DNA of 64,000 bases from Streptomyces cellulosae. GTDB lineage: Bacteria; Actinomycetota; Actinomycetes; Streptomycetales; Streptomycetaceae. Below the pieces are notes generated by a model. The model did no database searches and was not told where the DNA came from. It worked only from the letters and a program-made list of their open reading frames with translations. Where the stretch lies: positions 119,793 through 183,792 of the forward strand of contig BNBH01000017.1 in assembly GCA_014655195.1 (NCBI GenBank), given 5' to 3'. Below, one piece after another: positions 34,926-43,884 of the stretch (position 1 is the stretch's first letter; every line of letters begins with the position of its first letter). The position numbers were made by a program, and so were the translations under genes.

Positions 34926-36170
34926 TCAGATCGGAAGGGTGACACGCATCACGAGACCTCCGCCCTCCCTCGGCTGCGCGTAGATGTGCCCGCCGTGCGC
35001 CCGGGCGACCGACCGCACGATCGACAGACCCAGTCCCACGCCCTTGTCGCTGCCCGTCCGCTCGGTGCGCAGCCTGCGGAACGGCTCGAAGAGGTTCTCC
35101 ACCTCGTACGCCGGGACGACAGGGCCGGTGTTGGACACCACGAGGACCGCCTGGCCGTGCTGGACGTCCGTGGTGACCTCCACCCAGCCGTCCTCCGGGA
35201 CGTTGTACCGCACGGCGTTCTGCACCAGGTTCAGGGCGATCCGCTCCAGCAGGACGCCGTTGCCCTGGACCACGGCGGGGCGACGCGTGCCGCGGATCGT
35301 CACGTGCCGGGACTCGGCCTCGGAGGCGACCTGGTCGATGGCCTGGCCGGCCACCTCCGCGAGGTCGACGGGGCCCCGCTCCACGATCTGGTTGTCGCTG
35401 CGGGCGAGCAGCAGCAGGCCCTCCACGAGCTGCTCGCTGCGCTCGTTGGTGGCCAGCAGGGTCTTGCCGAGCTGCTGGAGCTCCACGGGCGCGTTCGGGT
35501 CGGAGAGGTGCACCTCGAGCAGCGTGCGGTTGATCGCCAGCGGGGTGCGCAGCTCGTGGGAGGCGTTCCCCACGAAGCGCTGCTGGGCGGTGAACGCGCG
35601 CTGGAGCCGCTCCAGCATGTCGTCGAAGGTGTCGGCCAGCTCCTTCAGCTCGTCGTCCGGGCCGTCCAGCTCGATACGGCGGGACAGGTCCGAGCCCGCC
35701 ACCGCGCGGGCGGTGCGGGTGATCCGGCCGAGCGGTGACAGCACGCGCCCGGCCATCGCGTAGCCGAAGGCGAACGCGATCACGGCGAGACCGAGCAGGG
35801 CCAGCAGGGAGCGGCTGAGCAGGTTGTCCAGGGCGACCTGGCGCTGGTCGTCGATGCACTCGCTGATCGCGTTGTTGAACTCGGTCAGCGAGAGGTTGCC
35901 GTCGGCGATGCCCGGGCAGTCCTGGCTGGACACCTTCAGGCCGTCGAAGTCGACGATCTTGAACAGCGGCTGGCTGCCGGTGCGCAGGGCCTGCGCGGCG
36001 AGCAGGTAGATGATCGACAGCAGCAGGATGCCGGCGATCAGGAACATGCCGCCGTAGAGCAGGGTGAGCCGTATGCGGATGGTGGGACGCAGCCACGGCA
36101 TGGGGGTGGGCGACCGGGGGTCCCAGGTGGGCTTGGGGGGCGCGGTGGGGGGCGCGGGAGTGGCAGCCAT
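34926..36170 (-). CDS. cutS: CutS sensor histidine kinase
   Basis: 414 residues, the length I remember for CutS. TM1 about 35-56 (LLYGGMFLIAGILLLSIIYLL), an extracytoplasmic loop with two cysteines (SSQDCPG and ISECIDD), TM2 about 128-152, HAMP, HisKA with NASHELRTPLAINR (about 215), and HATPase motifs NLVQNAVRYNVPEDG and GVGLGLSIVRSVARAHGG. In S. coelicolor CutRS influences antibiotic production and secretion stress, and the cysteine pair is thought to act as a redox sensor of the secreted proteome. Translated just after cutR (9-bp gap). Confidence 0.92.
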   Translation of the reverse strand: MAATPAPPTAPPKPTWDPRSPTPMPWLRPTIRIRLTLLYGGMFLIAGILLLSIIYLLAAQALRTGSQPLFKIVDFDGLKVSSQDCPGIADGNLSLTEFNNAISECIDDQRQVALDNLLSRSLLALLGLAVIAFAFGYAMAGRVLSPLGRITRTARAVAGSDLSRRIELDGPDDELKELADTFDDMLERLQRAFTAQQRFVGNASHELRTPLAINRTLLEVHLSDPNAPVELQQLGKTLLATNERSEQLVEGLLLLARSDNQIVERGPVDLAEVAGQAIDQVASEAESRHVTIRGTRRPAVVQGNGVLLERIALNLVQNAVRYNVPEDGWVEVTTDVQHGQAVLVVSNTGPVVPAYEVENLFEPFRRLRTERTGSDKGVGLGLSIVRSVARAHGGHIYAQPREGGGLVMRVTLPI

Positions 36171-36179
36171 GTCGGGTGA

Positions 36180-36833
36180 TCAGATCCGGTATCCGGAGCC
36201 GGGCACGGTCACGATGACCGGCGGCTCGCCCAGCTTGCGGCGCAGGGTCATGACGGTCACGCGGACCACGTTGGTGAACGGGTCGGTGTTCTCGTCCCAG
36301 GCCTTCTCCAGCAGCTGCTCCGCGGAGACCACGGCACCCTCGCTGCGCATGAGGACCTCCAGCACGGCGAACTCCTTCGGCGCGAGCTGGACCTCCTTGC
36401 CGTCGCGGAAGACCTCGCGGCGGTTGGGGTCCAGCTTGATCCCGGCCCGCTCCAGGACGGGGGGCAGGGGCACGCTGGTCCGCCGGCCGAGCGCCCGCAC
36501 GCGGGCGATGAGCTCGCTGAAGGCGAACGGCTTGGGCAGGTAGTCGTCGGCGCCGATCTCGAGTCCCTCGACGCGGTCGCTGACGTCGCCGGACGCCGTC
36601 AGCATCAGCACGCGCGTGGGCATGCCGAGTTCGACGATCTTGCGGCAGACGTCGTCGCCGTGGACCAGGGGGAGGTCGCGGTCGAGGACGACCACGTCGT
36701 AGTCGTTGACGCCGATGCGCTCCAGGGCGGCCGCACCGTCGTACACGACGTCGACGGCCATGGCCTCCCGGCGCAGTCCGGTGGCCACCGCATCGGCGAG
36801 CAGCTGCTCGTCCTCGACGACGAGTACGCGCAC
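36180..36833 (-). CDS. cutR: CutR response regulator
   Basis: 217 residues from GTG 36833 with an AGGAAGGA SD. OmpR family: VLVVEDEQLLADAV, phospho-acceptor Asp in VVVLDRDLPLVHGD (about 51), LMLTASGD, KPFAFSEL, then winged helix VQLAPKEFAVLEVLMRSEG, NVVRVTVMTLRRKLG, VPGSGYRI. First gene of the cutR-cutS operon. A tandem 11-bp repeat about 100 bp upstream (36931-36952) has the geometry expected for an OmpR-type site, so autoregulation is plausible. Confidence 0.93.
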   Translation of the reverse strand: MRVLVVEDEQLLADAVATGLRREAMAVDVVYDGAAALERIGVNDYDVVVLDRDLPLVHGDDVCRKIVELGMPTRVLMLTASGDVSDRVEGLEIGADDYLPKPFAFSELIARVRALGRRTSVPLPPVLERAGIKLDPNRREVFRDGKEVQLAPKEFAVLEVLMRSEGAVVSAEQLLEKAWDENTDPFTNVVRVTVMTLRRKLGEPPVIVTVPGSGYRI

Positions 36834-37282
36834 GTCGCTTGTCCTTCCTCATGACCCGCCCGGCGGGCCGCGAGGGCACGCACTTCGGGCAGGGGTACGG
36901 GTGGGTGTTGTTGCCTCCATCCTGCCCTTTTCGGCCGTAAGTCGGCTGTAAGGCGGCCGGAACAGGGGGTGACCGACGGCCCGGGGACCGGGGAACGTGC
37001 GGGCGAACGGGGCGGGAATACGAGATTTTCTCGCGAGGTTAGGTTTCCGCGGGAGGGAGCTTGGGGAGGACGGGTTTACATCCCGCGATCACGCTCTGCT
37101 TGTACCGCACCACCATGCGGTGCACACGGTCCGCTTCCGCAGAGCGGGCGTGGATGTCCGGTACCGTCGCCGCCCGGCCGAGCGGCGCCGGGCATCCGCC
37201 ACGGACGTGATCGTCCCTTCCGACGGCACACCCCCGTGCCACCGACCCACCGACCCACCGACCCAGGACGAGGGGGCGCAGC
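36834..37282. other. Divergent intergenic region upstream of cutR
   Basis: 449 bp between cutR (leftward) and a 57-residue protein gene (rightward), with no credible gene. It contains the tandem repeat at 36931-36952 and a small dyad ACCGCA-CCACCA-TGCGGT (about 37108-37125). Both promoters should lie here; I did not identify them with confidence. Confidence 0.6.
36931..36952. promoter_or_regulatory. Tandem 11-bp direct repeat, candidate CutR operator
   Basis: TCGGCCGTAAG (36931-36941) directly followed by TCGGCTGTAAG (36942-36952), one mismatch. Two half-sites one helical turn apart are the typical binding geometry of OmpR-family dimers. It lies about 100 bp upstream of the cutR start. Confidence 0.5.
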
Positions 37283-37456
37283 ATGGACGCATTCACCGCA
37301 GGACTTCTGCAGCGCATAAAGGCGACCGAGTCCGACCTGTCGCGGGCCCGCGACGAGGGCGACGACTTCCTCGTCGAAGTGGAGCAGGGCGAACTCGACG
37401 ACCTGCGCCGCCTCGCGGCCGAACACGGCGTGGAAGTCAGCGCCCACAGCGCCTGA
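37283..37456 (+). CDS. 57-residue acidic, helical small protein
   Basis: ATG at 37283 preceded by GAGGGGG. Reads MDAFTAGLLQRIKATESDLSRARDEGDDFLVEVEQGELDDLRRLAAEHGVEVSAHSA in two or more helices (key stretches AGLLQRIKATE and ELDDLRRLAAEHG); amphipathic, acidic, no cysteines, no membrane helix. Followed by a good terminator 20 bp after the stop. I recall similar short proteins in other streptomycete genomes, but no function. Confidence 0.7.
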   Translation: MDAFTAGLLQRIKATESDLSRARDEGDDFLVEVEQGELDDLRRLAAEHGVEVSAHSA

Positions 37457-37475
37457 GCGGCACACGGAACGCCCG

Positions 37476-37509
37476 ACGGGCCCCGGTGGAAGGATCCACT
37501 GGGGCCCGT
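37476..37509 (+). terminator. Terminator of the 57-residue protein gene
   Basis: 15-bp stem with one G:T pair (37476-37490 with 37495-37509) and an AGGA loop, 20 bp after the stop. Arm core ACGGGCCCC. Confidence 0.8.
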
Positions 37510-37671
37510 TGTGGTGAACGCGGGCGCGAGGCCGCTGACCAGCCGCCGGAAGGCACCCGGTCGGCGGCGCCACGGACGCGGTCCGGCCCAGTCGGCATCC
37601 GGCCGCCGTGCGGGCCGGCGGCCGCCCGGACCGTGGCCGCGTCCCACATGGTCGGCGGCGTCACGCGATCC

Positions 37672-38481
37672 CTACGCCCCGAACTTCCTCAGAAGGCCGA
37701 GGAGCGGTTCCAGCACGCCCGGGGACGCCGCCACCGTCAGGGCGGACGTCGGGGGGCTGTCCGGATGGCGGCCGGTCGTCACGGCGCCGGCCTCGCGGGC
37801 TATCAGGGCGCCCGCTGCCACGTCCCACGGGTGGAGGCCGCGTTCGTAGTAGCCGTCCAGGCGGCCCGCCGCCACGTCGCAGAGGTCGATCGCCGCCGAG
37901 CCGCCGCGGCGGATGTCCCGGACCAGCGGGATCAGGCGACGGGCGATCTCGGCCTGCTCCTCGCGGACCTCGGCGACGTAGTTGAAGCCGGTGGAGACCA
38001 GGGCCTGGTCCAGCGGCGGCGACGGCCGGCAGGCCAGGCGCCGCTCGCCCTCCCACGCGCCCGTGGCCCACGCCCCGCCGCCCAGCACCGCGTGGTACTC
38101 CTCGCCACGCATCGGGGCGAACACCGCGCCGGCCACGGCCACGCCGTCCTGCTCGGCCGCCACGGAGACGGCCCAGGTGGGCAGCCCGTACAGGTAGTTC
38201 ACCGTGCCGTCGAGGGGGTCGACGACCCAGCGGACGCCGCTGCTGCCGGCCGTGGAGGCGCCCTCCTCGCCGAGGACGCCGTCGTCCGGGCGGCGCTCGG
38301 CGATCAGCCCGGTGATCAGCTTCTCCGCCGCGAGGTCCATCTCGGTGACGACGTCGACCGCGCTGGACTTGGTGGCGGCGACCGCGAGATCGGCAGGCCG
38401 GCCGTCGCGCAGCAGCTCACCGGCGCGCCGGGCGGCCTCCCGGGCCAGCTCCAGCAGTTCCGCGTGCAGGGGGTCGGTCAC
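37672..38481 (-). CDS. Inositol monophosphatase-family phosphatase
   Basis: 269 residues from GTG 38481. Mg2+-dependent, lithium-sensitive type phosphatase fold: GEEGASTAG (metal-binding Glu), WVVDPLDGTVNYLYGLP (the DPLDGT motif), and the C-terminal WDVAAGALIAREAGAVTT. Substrates in this family include inositol phosphates, histidinol phosphate and PAP; the sequence does not decide. It follows the ferrochelatase gene with an 8-bp gap, so the two are probably cotranscribed. Confidence 0.9.
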   Translation of the reverse strand: MTDPLHAELLELAREAARRAGELLRDGRPADLAVAATKSSAVDVVTEMDLAAEKLITGLIAERRPDDGVLGEEGASTAGSSGVRWVVDPLDGTVNYLYGLPTWAVSVAAEQDGVAVAGAVFAPMRGEEYHAVLGGGAWATGAWEGERRLACRPSPPLDQALVSTGFNYVAEVREEQAEIARRLIPLVRDIRRGGSAAIDLCDVAAGRLDGYYERGLHPWDVAAGALIAREAGAVTTGRHPDSPPTSALTVAASPGVLEPLLGLLRKFGA

Positions 38482-38489
38482 GGGGCTCC

Positions 38490-39617
38490 TCACGCGTAGG
38501 GGCTGTCGGCGCCCGCGGCGGCGGGACGCGGGGCGCGGGCCGGGCAGCAGCCCACCGGGCACAGGTCGTGGCTGGGGCCGAGCGCGCCCAGGGCGCACCG
38601 TGTGACGTCCCGCCCGCTCTCGGTCGCGGCGCGCTCCAGCACCAGCTCGCGGACGGCGGCGGCGAAGCGCGGGTCGTCGCCGACGGTCGCCGAGCGGCGC
38701 ACCGGCAGCCCCAGCTCCTCCGCCTTGGCGGTGGCCTCCGTGTCGAGGTCGTACAGGACCTCCATGTGGTCCGAGACGAAGCCGATGGGCGCCATGACGA
38801 CCGCCGGGACGCCGGCGGCCTTCCGCTCCTCGAGGTGGTCGCAGATGTCGGGCTCCAGCCACGGGATGTGCGGGGCGCCGGAGCGGGACTGGTACACGAG
38901 CTGCCACGGGTGGTCGACGCCCGTGCGCTCGCGGACGGCGTCGGCGATCAGCCGGGCCACGTCCAGGTGCTGCGCGACGTACGCGCCGCCGTCGCCGTGC
39001 GCCTCGACGGGGCCGGAGGTGTCCGCGGCGGCGGTGGGGATGGAGTGGGTGCAGAAGGCGATGTGGGCGCCGTCGCGGACGTCGTCGGGGAGGTCGGCGA
39101 GCGAGCGGACCACGCCGTCGACCATGGGCTCGACGAAGCCGGGGTGGTTGAAGTAGTGCCGCAGCTTGTCGATCTTCGGCAGCTCCAGCCCCTCCGTCTC
39201 CAGCGTGGCGAGCGCGTCGGCGAGGTTCTCCCGGTACTGGCGGCAGCCGGAGTAGGAGGCGTAGGCGCTGGTGGCGAGGACGATGATGCGGCGGCGGCCG
39301 TCGCGGACCATCTCGCGGAGGGTGTCGGTGAGGTAGGGCGCCCAGTTGCGGTTGCCCCAGTACACCGGCAGGTCCAGGCCGTGCTCGGCGAAGTCCTTGC
39401 GCAGCGCGTCCAGCAGGGCGCGGTTCTGGTCGTTGATGGGGCTGACCCCGCCGAACTGGAAGTAGTGCTGCCCGACTTCCTTGAGGCGTTCCTTGGGGAT
39501 GCCCCGCCCGCGCGTCACGTTCTCCAGGAACGGGACGACGTCGTCCGGGCCTTCCGGGCCGCCGAAGGAGAGCAGGAGCAGGGCGTCGTAGGGACTGGCA
39601 TCGAGCACGTCAGACAT
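38490..39617 (-). CDS. hemH: Ferrochelatase (coproporphyrin ferrochelatase type)
   Basis: 375 residues. Inserts Fe2+ into the porphyrin ring; in actinobacteria the substrate is coproporphyrin III, so cpfC is the alternative symbol. Signatures: DALLLLSFGGPEGPDDV, YWGNRNWAPYL, VLATSAYASYSGCRQY, IAFCTHSIPTAAAD, YQSRSGAPHIPWLEPDI, and the catalytic Glu region PIGFVSDHMEVLYDLD. The C-terminal tail has RCALG, then DLCPVGCCP, the cysteine-rich tail known to help bind a [2Fe-2S] cluster in actinobacterial enzymes. Confidence 0.95.
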   Translation of the reverse strand: MSDVLDASPYDALLLLSFGGPEGPDDVVPFLENVTRGRGIPKERLKEVGQHYFQFGGVSPINDQNRALLDALRKDFAEHGLDLPVYWGNRNWAPYLTDTLREMVRDGRRRIIVLATSAYASYSGCRQYRENLADALATLETEGLELPKIDKLRHYFNHPGFVEPMVDGVVRSLADLPDDVRDGAHIAFCTHSIPTAAADTSGPVEAHGDGGAYVAQHLDVARLIADAVRERTGVDHPWQLVYQSRSGAPHIPWLEPDICDHLEERKAAGVPAVVMAPIGFVSDHMEVLYDLDTEATAKAEELGLPVRRSATVGDDPRFAAAVRELVLERAATESGRDVTRCALGALGPSHDLCPVGCCPARAPRPAAAGADSPYA

Positions 39618-39766
39618 GTCTCGATCCTCCCACCCGGCACCGACAACGGGCACGGGGGCCGGGGTGTCACGAAAAGAAGGTGCCGTACATCACCGGCGCA
39701 AACGGGTGATGTCGCCGGTAATCTGTATCGACTGCGATAGCACCTTACTGATCTTCCGGAGACCCC

Positions 39767-41014
39767 GTGCCCAGCCCCTACCGCGCCCTGTTCGCCGCCC
39801 CCGGCAGCAAGGCCTTCTCCGCCGCGGGGTTCCTCGGCCGGATGCCGCTGTCCATGATGGGCATCGGCGTGGTCACGATGATCTCCCAGGTGACCGGACG
39901 GTACGGGCTGGCGGGCGCCCTCTCGGCGACCATCGCGCTGTCCGCCGCGCTGGTGGGCCCTCAGGTCTCACGGCTGGTGGACCAGTACGGGCAGCGCCGG
40001 GTGCTGCGTCCGGCCACGCTGCTGTCGCTGGCCGCGGCGACGGTGCTGCTGCTCGCCGTGCACTTCTCCTGGCCGGAGTGGGTGCTGTTCGCCGCGTGCG
40101 TGGGGATCGGCTGTGTGCCGAGCCTCGGCGCGATGGTCCGGGCCCGCTGGGCGGCGCTGTACCGCGGTACCCCGAGCCTGCACACCGCCTATTCGTTCGA
40201 GTCGGTGGTCGACGAGGTGTGCTTCATCGTCGGCCCGATCGTCTCCATCGGGCTGTCCACGGCCTGGTTCCCGGAGGCCGGCCCGCTGTTGGCGGCCTGC
40301 TTCCTGGCGGTGGGCGTCTTCTGGCTCACCGCGCAGCGCGCCACCGAGCCGGAGCCGCACCCGCGTGAGCGCAAGGGCGGCGGATCGGCGCTGCGTTCGC
40401 GCGGTCTGCGGGTGCTGGTGGCGACGTTCGTGGCGACGGGCACGATCTTCGGCGCGGTGGACGTGGTGACGGTGGCCTTCGCCGAGGAGGAGGGGCACAA
40501 GGCCGCGGCCAGCGTGGTCCTCGCCGTGTACGCCCTGGGTTCCTGTGTGGCCGGTCTGGTGTTCGGGCTGCTGCATTTCGCAGGGGCACCGGAACGCCGG
40601 TGGCTGCTCGGCGTTTGCGCCATGGCCGTGAGTATGATCCCACTCCTACTGGTCGGGAACTTGCCGTTTCTGGCCGTGGCGCTGTTCGTTGCGGGTCTGT
40701 CCATCGCTCCCACGATGATCACGACCATGTCCCTCATCGAAGAGCACGTACCTCGCGCGCAGCTCACCGAGGGCATGACCTGGGTGAGCACCGGGCTCGC
40801 GGTCGGCATCGCCCTCGGCTCCTCCGCCGGCGGCTGGGTGATCGACGCGGCCGGGGCGCGCGCCGGGTACGGGGTTCCGGCGGCCGCCGGGGCCGTCGCG
40901 GTCGCGGTCGGTTTCCTCGGGTACCGCCGGCTCAAGCGGCCGGCTCCGGGTCGGGGAGGCTTCGTTGGTCAGCACGACGAGCACGACGAGCGCGAGGAAC
41001 GGCACGTGGCGTAA
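39767..41014 (+). CDS. MFS transporter
   Basis: 415 residues from GTG 39767. About twelve hydrophobic segments, the MFS motif-A-like LVDQYGQRRVLRPATL between TM2 and TM3, and a charged central loop (RATEPEPHPRERKGGGS). The C-terminal tail is short and charged (GQHDEHDEREERHVA). The type is drug/metabolite efflux; substrate unknown. It diverges from ferrochelatase and overlaps the next gene by 50 bases. Confidence 0.88.
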   Translation: MPSPYRALFAAPGSKAFSAAGFLGRMPLSMMGIGVVTMISQVTGRYGLAGALSATIALSAALVGPQVSRLVDQYGQRRVLRPATLLSLAAATVLLLAVHFSWPEWVLFAACVGIGCVPSLGAMVRARWAALYRGTPSLHTAYSFESVVDEVCFIVGPIVSIGLSTAWFPEAGPLLAACFLAVGVFWLTAQRATEPEPHPRERKGGGSALRSRGLRVLVATFVATGTIFGAVDVVTVAFAEEEGHKAAASVVLAVYALGSCVAGLVFGLLHFAGAPERRWLLGVCAMAVSMIPLLLVGNLPFLAVALFVAGLSIAPTMITTMSLIEEHVPRAQLTEGMTWVSTGLAVGIALGSSAGGWVIDAAGARAGYGVPAAAGAVAVAVGFLGYRRLKRPAPGRGGFVGQHDEHDEREERHVA

Positions 41015-42293
41015 CTGGGGCGGCACCGTCTCCGTCCGGCCGGCCCGGGAGGTCACGCCGGCCTCGGTCGACGAGCTGGCCGACGCCGTGCGCCGGGCCG
41101 CCGAGGACGGGCTGCCGGTCAAGGCGGTGGGAACCGGCCACTCCTTCACTTCTATAGCCGCGACCGAGGGCCTGCTCGTACGACCTCAGCTGCTGACGGG
41201 GATACGGAGGATCGACCGCGAGGCGGGCACCGTCACCGTCGAGGCGGGCACCCCGCTGAAGCGGCTCAACGCCGCCCTCGCGCGCGAGGGTCTGTCGCTG
41301 ACCAACATGGGCGACATCATGGAGCAGACGGTCTCCGGCGCCGCCAGCACCGGCACCCACGGCACCGGCCGTGAGTCCGCCTCCATCGCCGCCCAGATCA
41401 AGGGCCTCGAACTGGTCACCGCCGACGGCGCGGTGCTCACCTGCTCCGAGAAGGAGAACCCGGACGTCTTCGCCGCCGCCCGGATCGGCCTCGGCGCCCT
41501 GGGCATCGTCACCGCCATCACCTTCGCCGTGGAGCCGCTCTTCCTCCTCAACGCGCGCGAGGAGCCCATGACGTTCGACCGGGTGTGCGCCGAGTTCGAC
41601 GCGCTGCACGCCGAGAACGAGCACTTCGAGTTCTACTGGTTCCCGCACACCGGCAACACCAACACCAAGCGCAACAACCGCAGCGCCGGCCCGGAGCGCC
41701 CGGTGCCGCCGCTGCGCGGCTGGTTCGAGGACGAGTTCCTCTCCAACGGGGTCTTCCAGGTCGCCAACTGGGTGGGCCGCGCCGCCCCGGCGACGATTCC
41801 GGCCATCGCTCAGATCTCCAGCCGGGCGCTGTCCGCGCGGACGTACACCGACATCCCCTACCGGGTGTTCACCTCCCCGCGCCGGGTGCGCTTCGTGGAG
41901 ATGGAGTACGCGGTGCCGCGCGAGGCGCTCGTGGACACGCTGCGGGAGCTGAAGACGATGGTGGACCGGTCCCCGCTGCGGGTGAGCTTCCCGGTCGAGG
42001 TGCGCACCGCGCCGGCCGACGACATCACGCTGTCCACGGCGTCCGGCCGGGAGAGCGCGTACGTGGCGGTCCACATGTTCAAGGGGACGCCGTACCAGCG
42101 GTACTTCACCGCCGCCGAGCGCATCTTCACCGCGCACGAGGGGCGCCCCCATTGGGGGAAGATCCACACGCGTGACGCCGAGTACCTCTCACGGGTGTAT
42201 CCGCGTTTCGGCGAGTTCGTCGCGCTGCGGGACCGGCTGGACCCGGAACGGCGGTTCCGCAACGACTACTTGCGGCGGGTCCTGGGGGCGTAG
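40965..42293 (+). CDS. FAD-linked D-arabinono-1,4-lactone oxidase family protein
   Basis: 442 residues. The start is the TTG at 40965, 7 nt after GGGGAGG; no downstream start would keep the N-terminus TWRNWGGTVSVRPARE. FAD_binding_4 region: AVGTGHSFTSIAAT, where His would carry covalent FAD in relatives; DIMEQTVSGAASTGTHGTG; GALGIVTAITFAVEP. C-terminal ALO domain: YWFPHTGN, PYRVFTSPRRVRFVEMEYA, and the HWGKIHT motif typical of sugar-lactone oxidases. It oxidises an aldono-lactone or alditol with O2. It overlaps the MFS gene in a different frame. Confidence 0.9.
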   Translation: MVSTTSTTSARNGTWRNWGGTVSVRPAREVTPASVDELADAVRRAAEDGLPVKAVGTGHSFTSIAATEGLLVRPQLLTGIRRIDREAGTVTVEAGTPLKRLNAALAREGLSLTNMGDIMEQTVSGAASTGTHGTGRESASIAAQIKGLELVTADGAVLTCSEKENPDVFAAARIGLGALGIVTAITFAVEPLFLLNAREEPMTFDRVCAEFDALHAENEHFEFYWFPHTGNTNTKRNNRSAGPERPVPPLRGWFEDEFLSNGVFQVANWVGRAAPATIPAIAQISSRALSARTYTDIPYRVFTSPRRVRFVEMEYAVPREALVDTLRELKTMVDRSPLRVSFPVEVRTAPADDITLSTASGRESAYVAVHMFKGTPYQRYFTAAERIFTAHEGRPHWGKIHTRDAEYLSRVYPRFGEFVALRDRLDPERRFRNDYLRRVLGA

Positions 42294-42730
42294 TCCCCAA
42301 GGCGCGTTCAGGCCTCCAACATTGCCTCCGTTTCTGACGATTGCGTGAAGTTCCCCACAAGTCCCCCACGTCCAGGGGCGGATGAGTGGGGCAACGGCGG
42401 CCAAGTCCCACCTCTTGCGTGAACTCGCACGGCGTGCCAATCCACGCACGTGGCCCAAATGGAGTACTGTTGCGAGCCCTGGGTCCGGACTCCCGTCAGG
42501 GTGCCCGGGTCCTCGGAGGACCGCCGGGAGGGGGCTAGTTGCACAGGGTGACGCATTTGGTCACTTAGCGTTGCGAATAGGTAACCGTGCCATAACGGCG
42601 ATCCAGGGCCCGCGCCCGACACGCCGGGCAACTCGGCAAGGTTGTGGCAGGCTGCACCCGGGCAGGCCACACTCGACTAGCGGAAGCAGCGACGCACGTG
42701 ACGTCGGCAGGCACCACCCGGGAGGTCCCC
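42294..42730. other. Intergenic region upstream of sepH
   Basis: 437 bp with no credible gene. It includes a dyad around 42505-42525 (GGTCCTC-GGAGGACC) and, closer to sepH, a less GC-rich stretch (42560-42600, TTGCGAATAGGTAACCGTGC and following) that probably contains the sepH promoter. I could not place -35/-10 boxes convincingly. Confidence 0.55.
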
Positions 42731-43777
42731 ATGCCCGAACTGCGTGTCGTGGCCGTCTCGAATGACGGCACACGGCTGGTGCTGAAGGCTGCGGACAGCA
42801 CGGAGTACACGCTTCCGATCGACGAACGGCTCCGCGCCGCCGTGCGCGGCGACCGTCCCCGCCTCGGCCAGATCGAGATCGAGGTGGAGAGCCACCTCCG
42901 CCCCCGCGACATCCAGGCCCGTATAAGGGCGGGCGCGACCGCGGAAGAGGTCGCGCAGATGGCCGGCATCCCCGTGGACCGCGTGCGGCGCTTCGAGGGC
43001 CCCGTCCTCGCCGAGCGCGCCTTCATGGCCGAGCGCGCCCGCAAGACGCCGGTCCGCCGCCCCGGTGAGAACTCCGGCCCCCCGCTGGGCGAGGCCGTCC
43101 AGGAGCGGCTGCTGCTGCGCGGCGCCGAGAAGGACACCGTCCAGTGGGACTCCTGGCGCCGCGACGACGGCACCTGGGAGGTCCTGCTGGTCTACCGGGT
43201 CGCGGGCGAGCCCCACTCGGCGAGCTGGACGTACGACCCGCCCCGGCGGCTCGTCCAGGCCGTCGACGACGAGGCGCGCTCGCTGATCGGCGAGTCCGAC
43301 GACCTCGCCGCGCCCGAGCCCAGCTTCCCGTTCGTGCCGCGCATCGCCCGGCTGCCGCGGGACCGTCCGCTGGACCGCCCCGCCGACCGCGAGCGGCCCA
43401 GCCTGCCCGCGCAGGCGTCCGAGCCGGCCGAGGAGTCCACCGCGGCCACGGCCTCGGGCGAGCGCGACTCGCTGACCAGCCTGCTGGAGGCCGTGCCGAG
43501 CTTCCGCGGCGACCTGGTGGTGCCCGAGCGTACCGAACCGGCCGTCGAGGAGCCGGAGTCCGAGCCCGACACGGAGGAGCCGCCGGCTCCGGCCGCGTCC
43601 GCGGGGTCCGCGTACGCGGATGTGCTGATGCCGCGTTCGGTGGGCGGTCACCGGGACCGTCTCATCGGCTCGACCGACCGCCAGGCCGAGGCGGACGGCG
43701 TCCGCCCGGGGCGCAGGGCGGCGGTGCCGAGCTGGGACGAGATCGTGTTCGGGACGCGGCGGAAGAAGCAGGAGTAG
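42731..43777 (+). CDS. sepH: Septation protein SepH
   Basis: 348 residues from ATG 42731 with a GGGAGG SD. The N-terminal DUF3071 region (MPELRVVAVSNDGTRLVLK, YTLPIDERLRAAVRGD, RPRDIQARIRAGATAEEVAQMAGIPVDRVRRFEGPV) contains the helix-turn-helix-like motif of SepH; the long C-terminal half is Pro/Glu-rich and ends in a conserved RRAAVPSWDEIVFGTRRKK. SepH binds FtsZ and promotes ring assembly during growth and sporulation in Streptomyces. Confidence 0.95.
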   Translation: MPELRVVAVSNDGTRLVLKAADSTEYTLPIDERLRAAVRGDRPRLGQIEIEVESHLRPRDIQARIRAGATAEEVAQMAGIPVDRVRRFEGPVLAERAFMAERARKTPVRRPGENSGPPLGEAVQERLLLRGAEKDTVQWDSWRRDDGTWEVLLVYRVAGEPHSASWTYDPPRRLVQAVDDEARSLIGESDDLAAPEPSFPFVPRIARLPRDRPLDRPADRERPSLPAQASEPAEESTAATASGERDSLTSLLEAVPSFRGDLVVPERTEPAVEEPESEPDTEEPPAPAASAGSAYADVLMPRSVGGHRDRLIGSTDRQAEADGVRPGRRAAVPSWDEIVFGTRRKKQE

Positions 43778-43808
43778 TTGTCTCCGGGGCTCCGCCCCGG
43801 ACCCCGCT

Positions 43809-43854
43809 CCTCAAACGCCGGAGGGACTGGAACCAGCCCGTCCGGCGTTTGAGG
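43809..43854 (+). terminator. Terminator after sepH
   Basis: 22-bp arms (43809-43830 and 43833-43854) with two mismatches and a 2-nt gap. Core CTCAAACGCCGGA. Same repeat family as 30661-30706. Confidence 0.75.
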
Positions 43855-43884
43855 ACGAGGCCCGTCAGGGCCGATACAGCCCCG

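Noticed and set aside
37461..37670. Possible extra gene between the 57-residue protein and the phosphatase
   Set aside because: Open frames exist on both strands but lack start signals and family motifs; the terminator hairpin occupies the first part.
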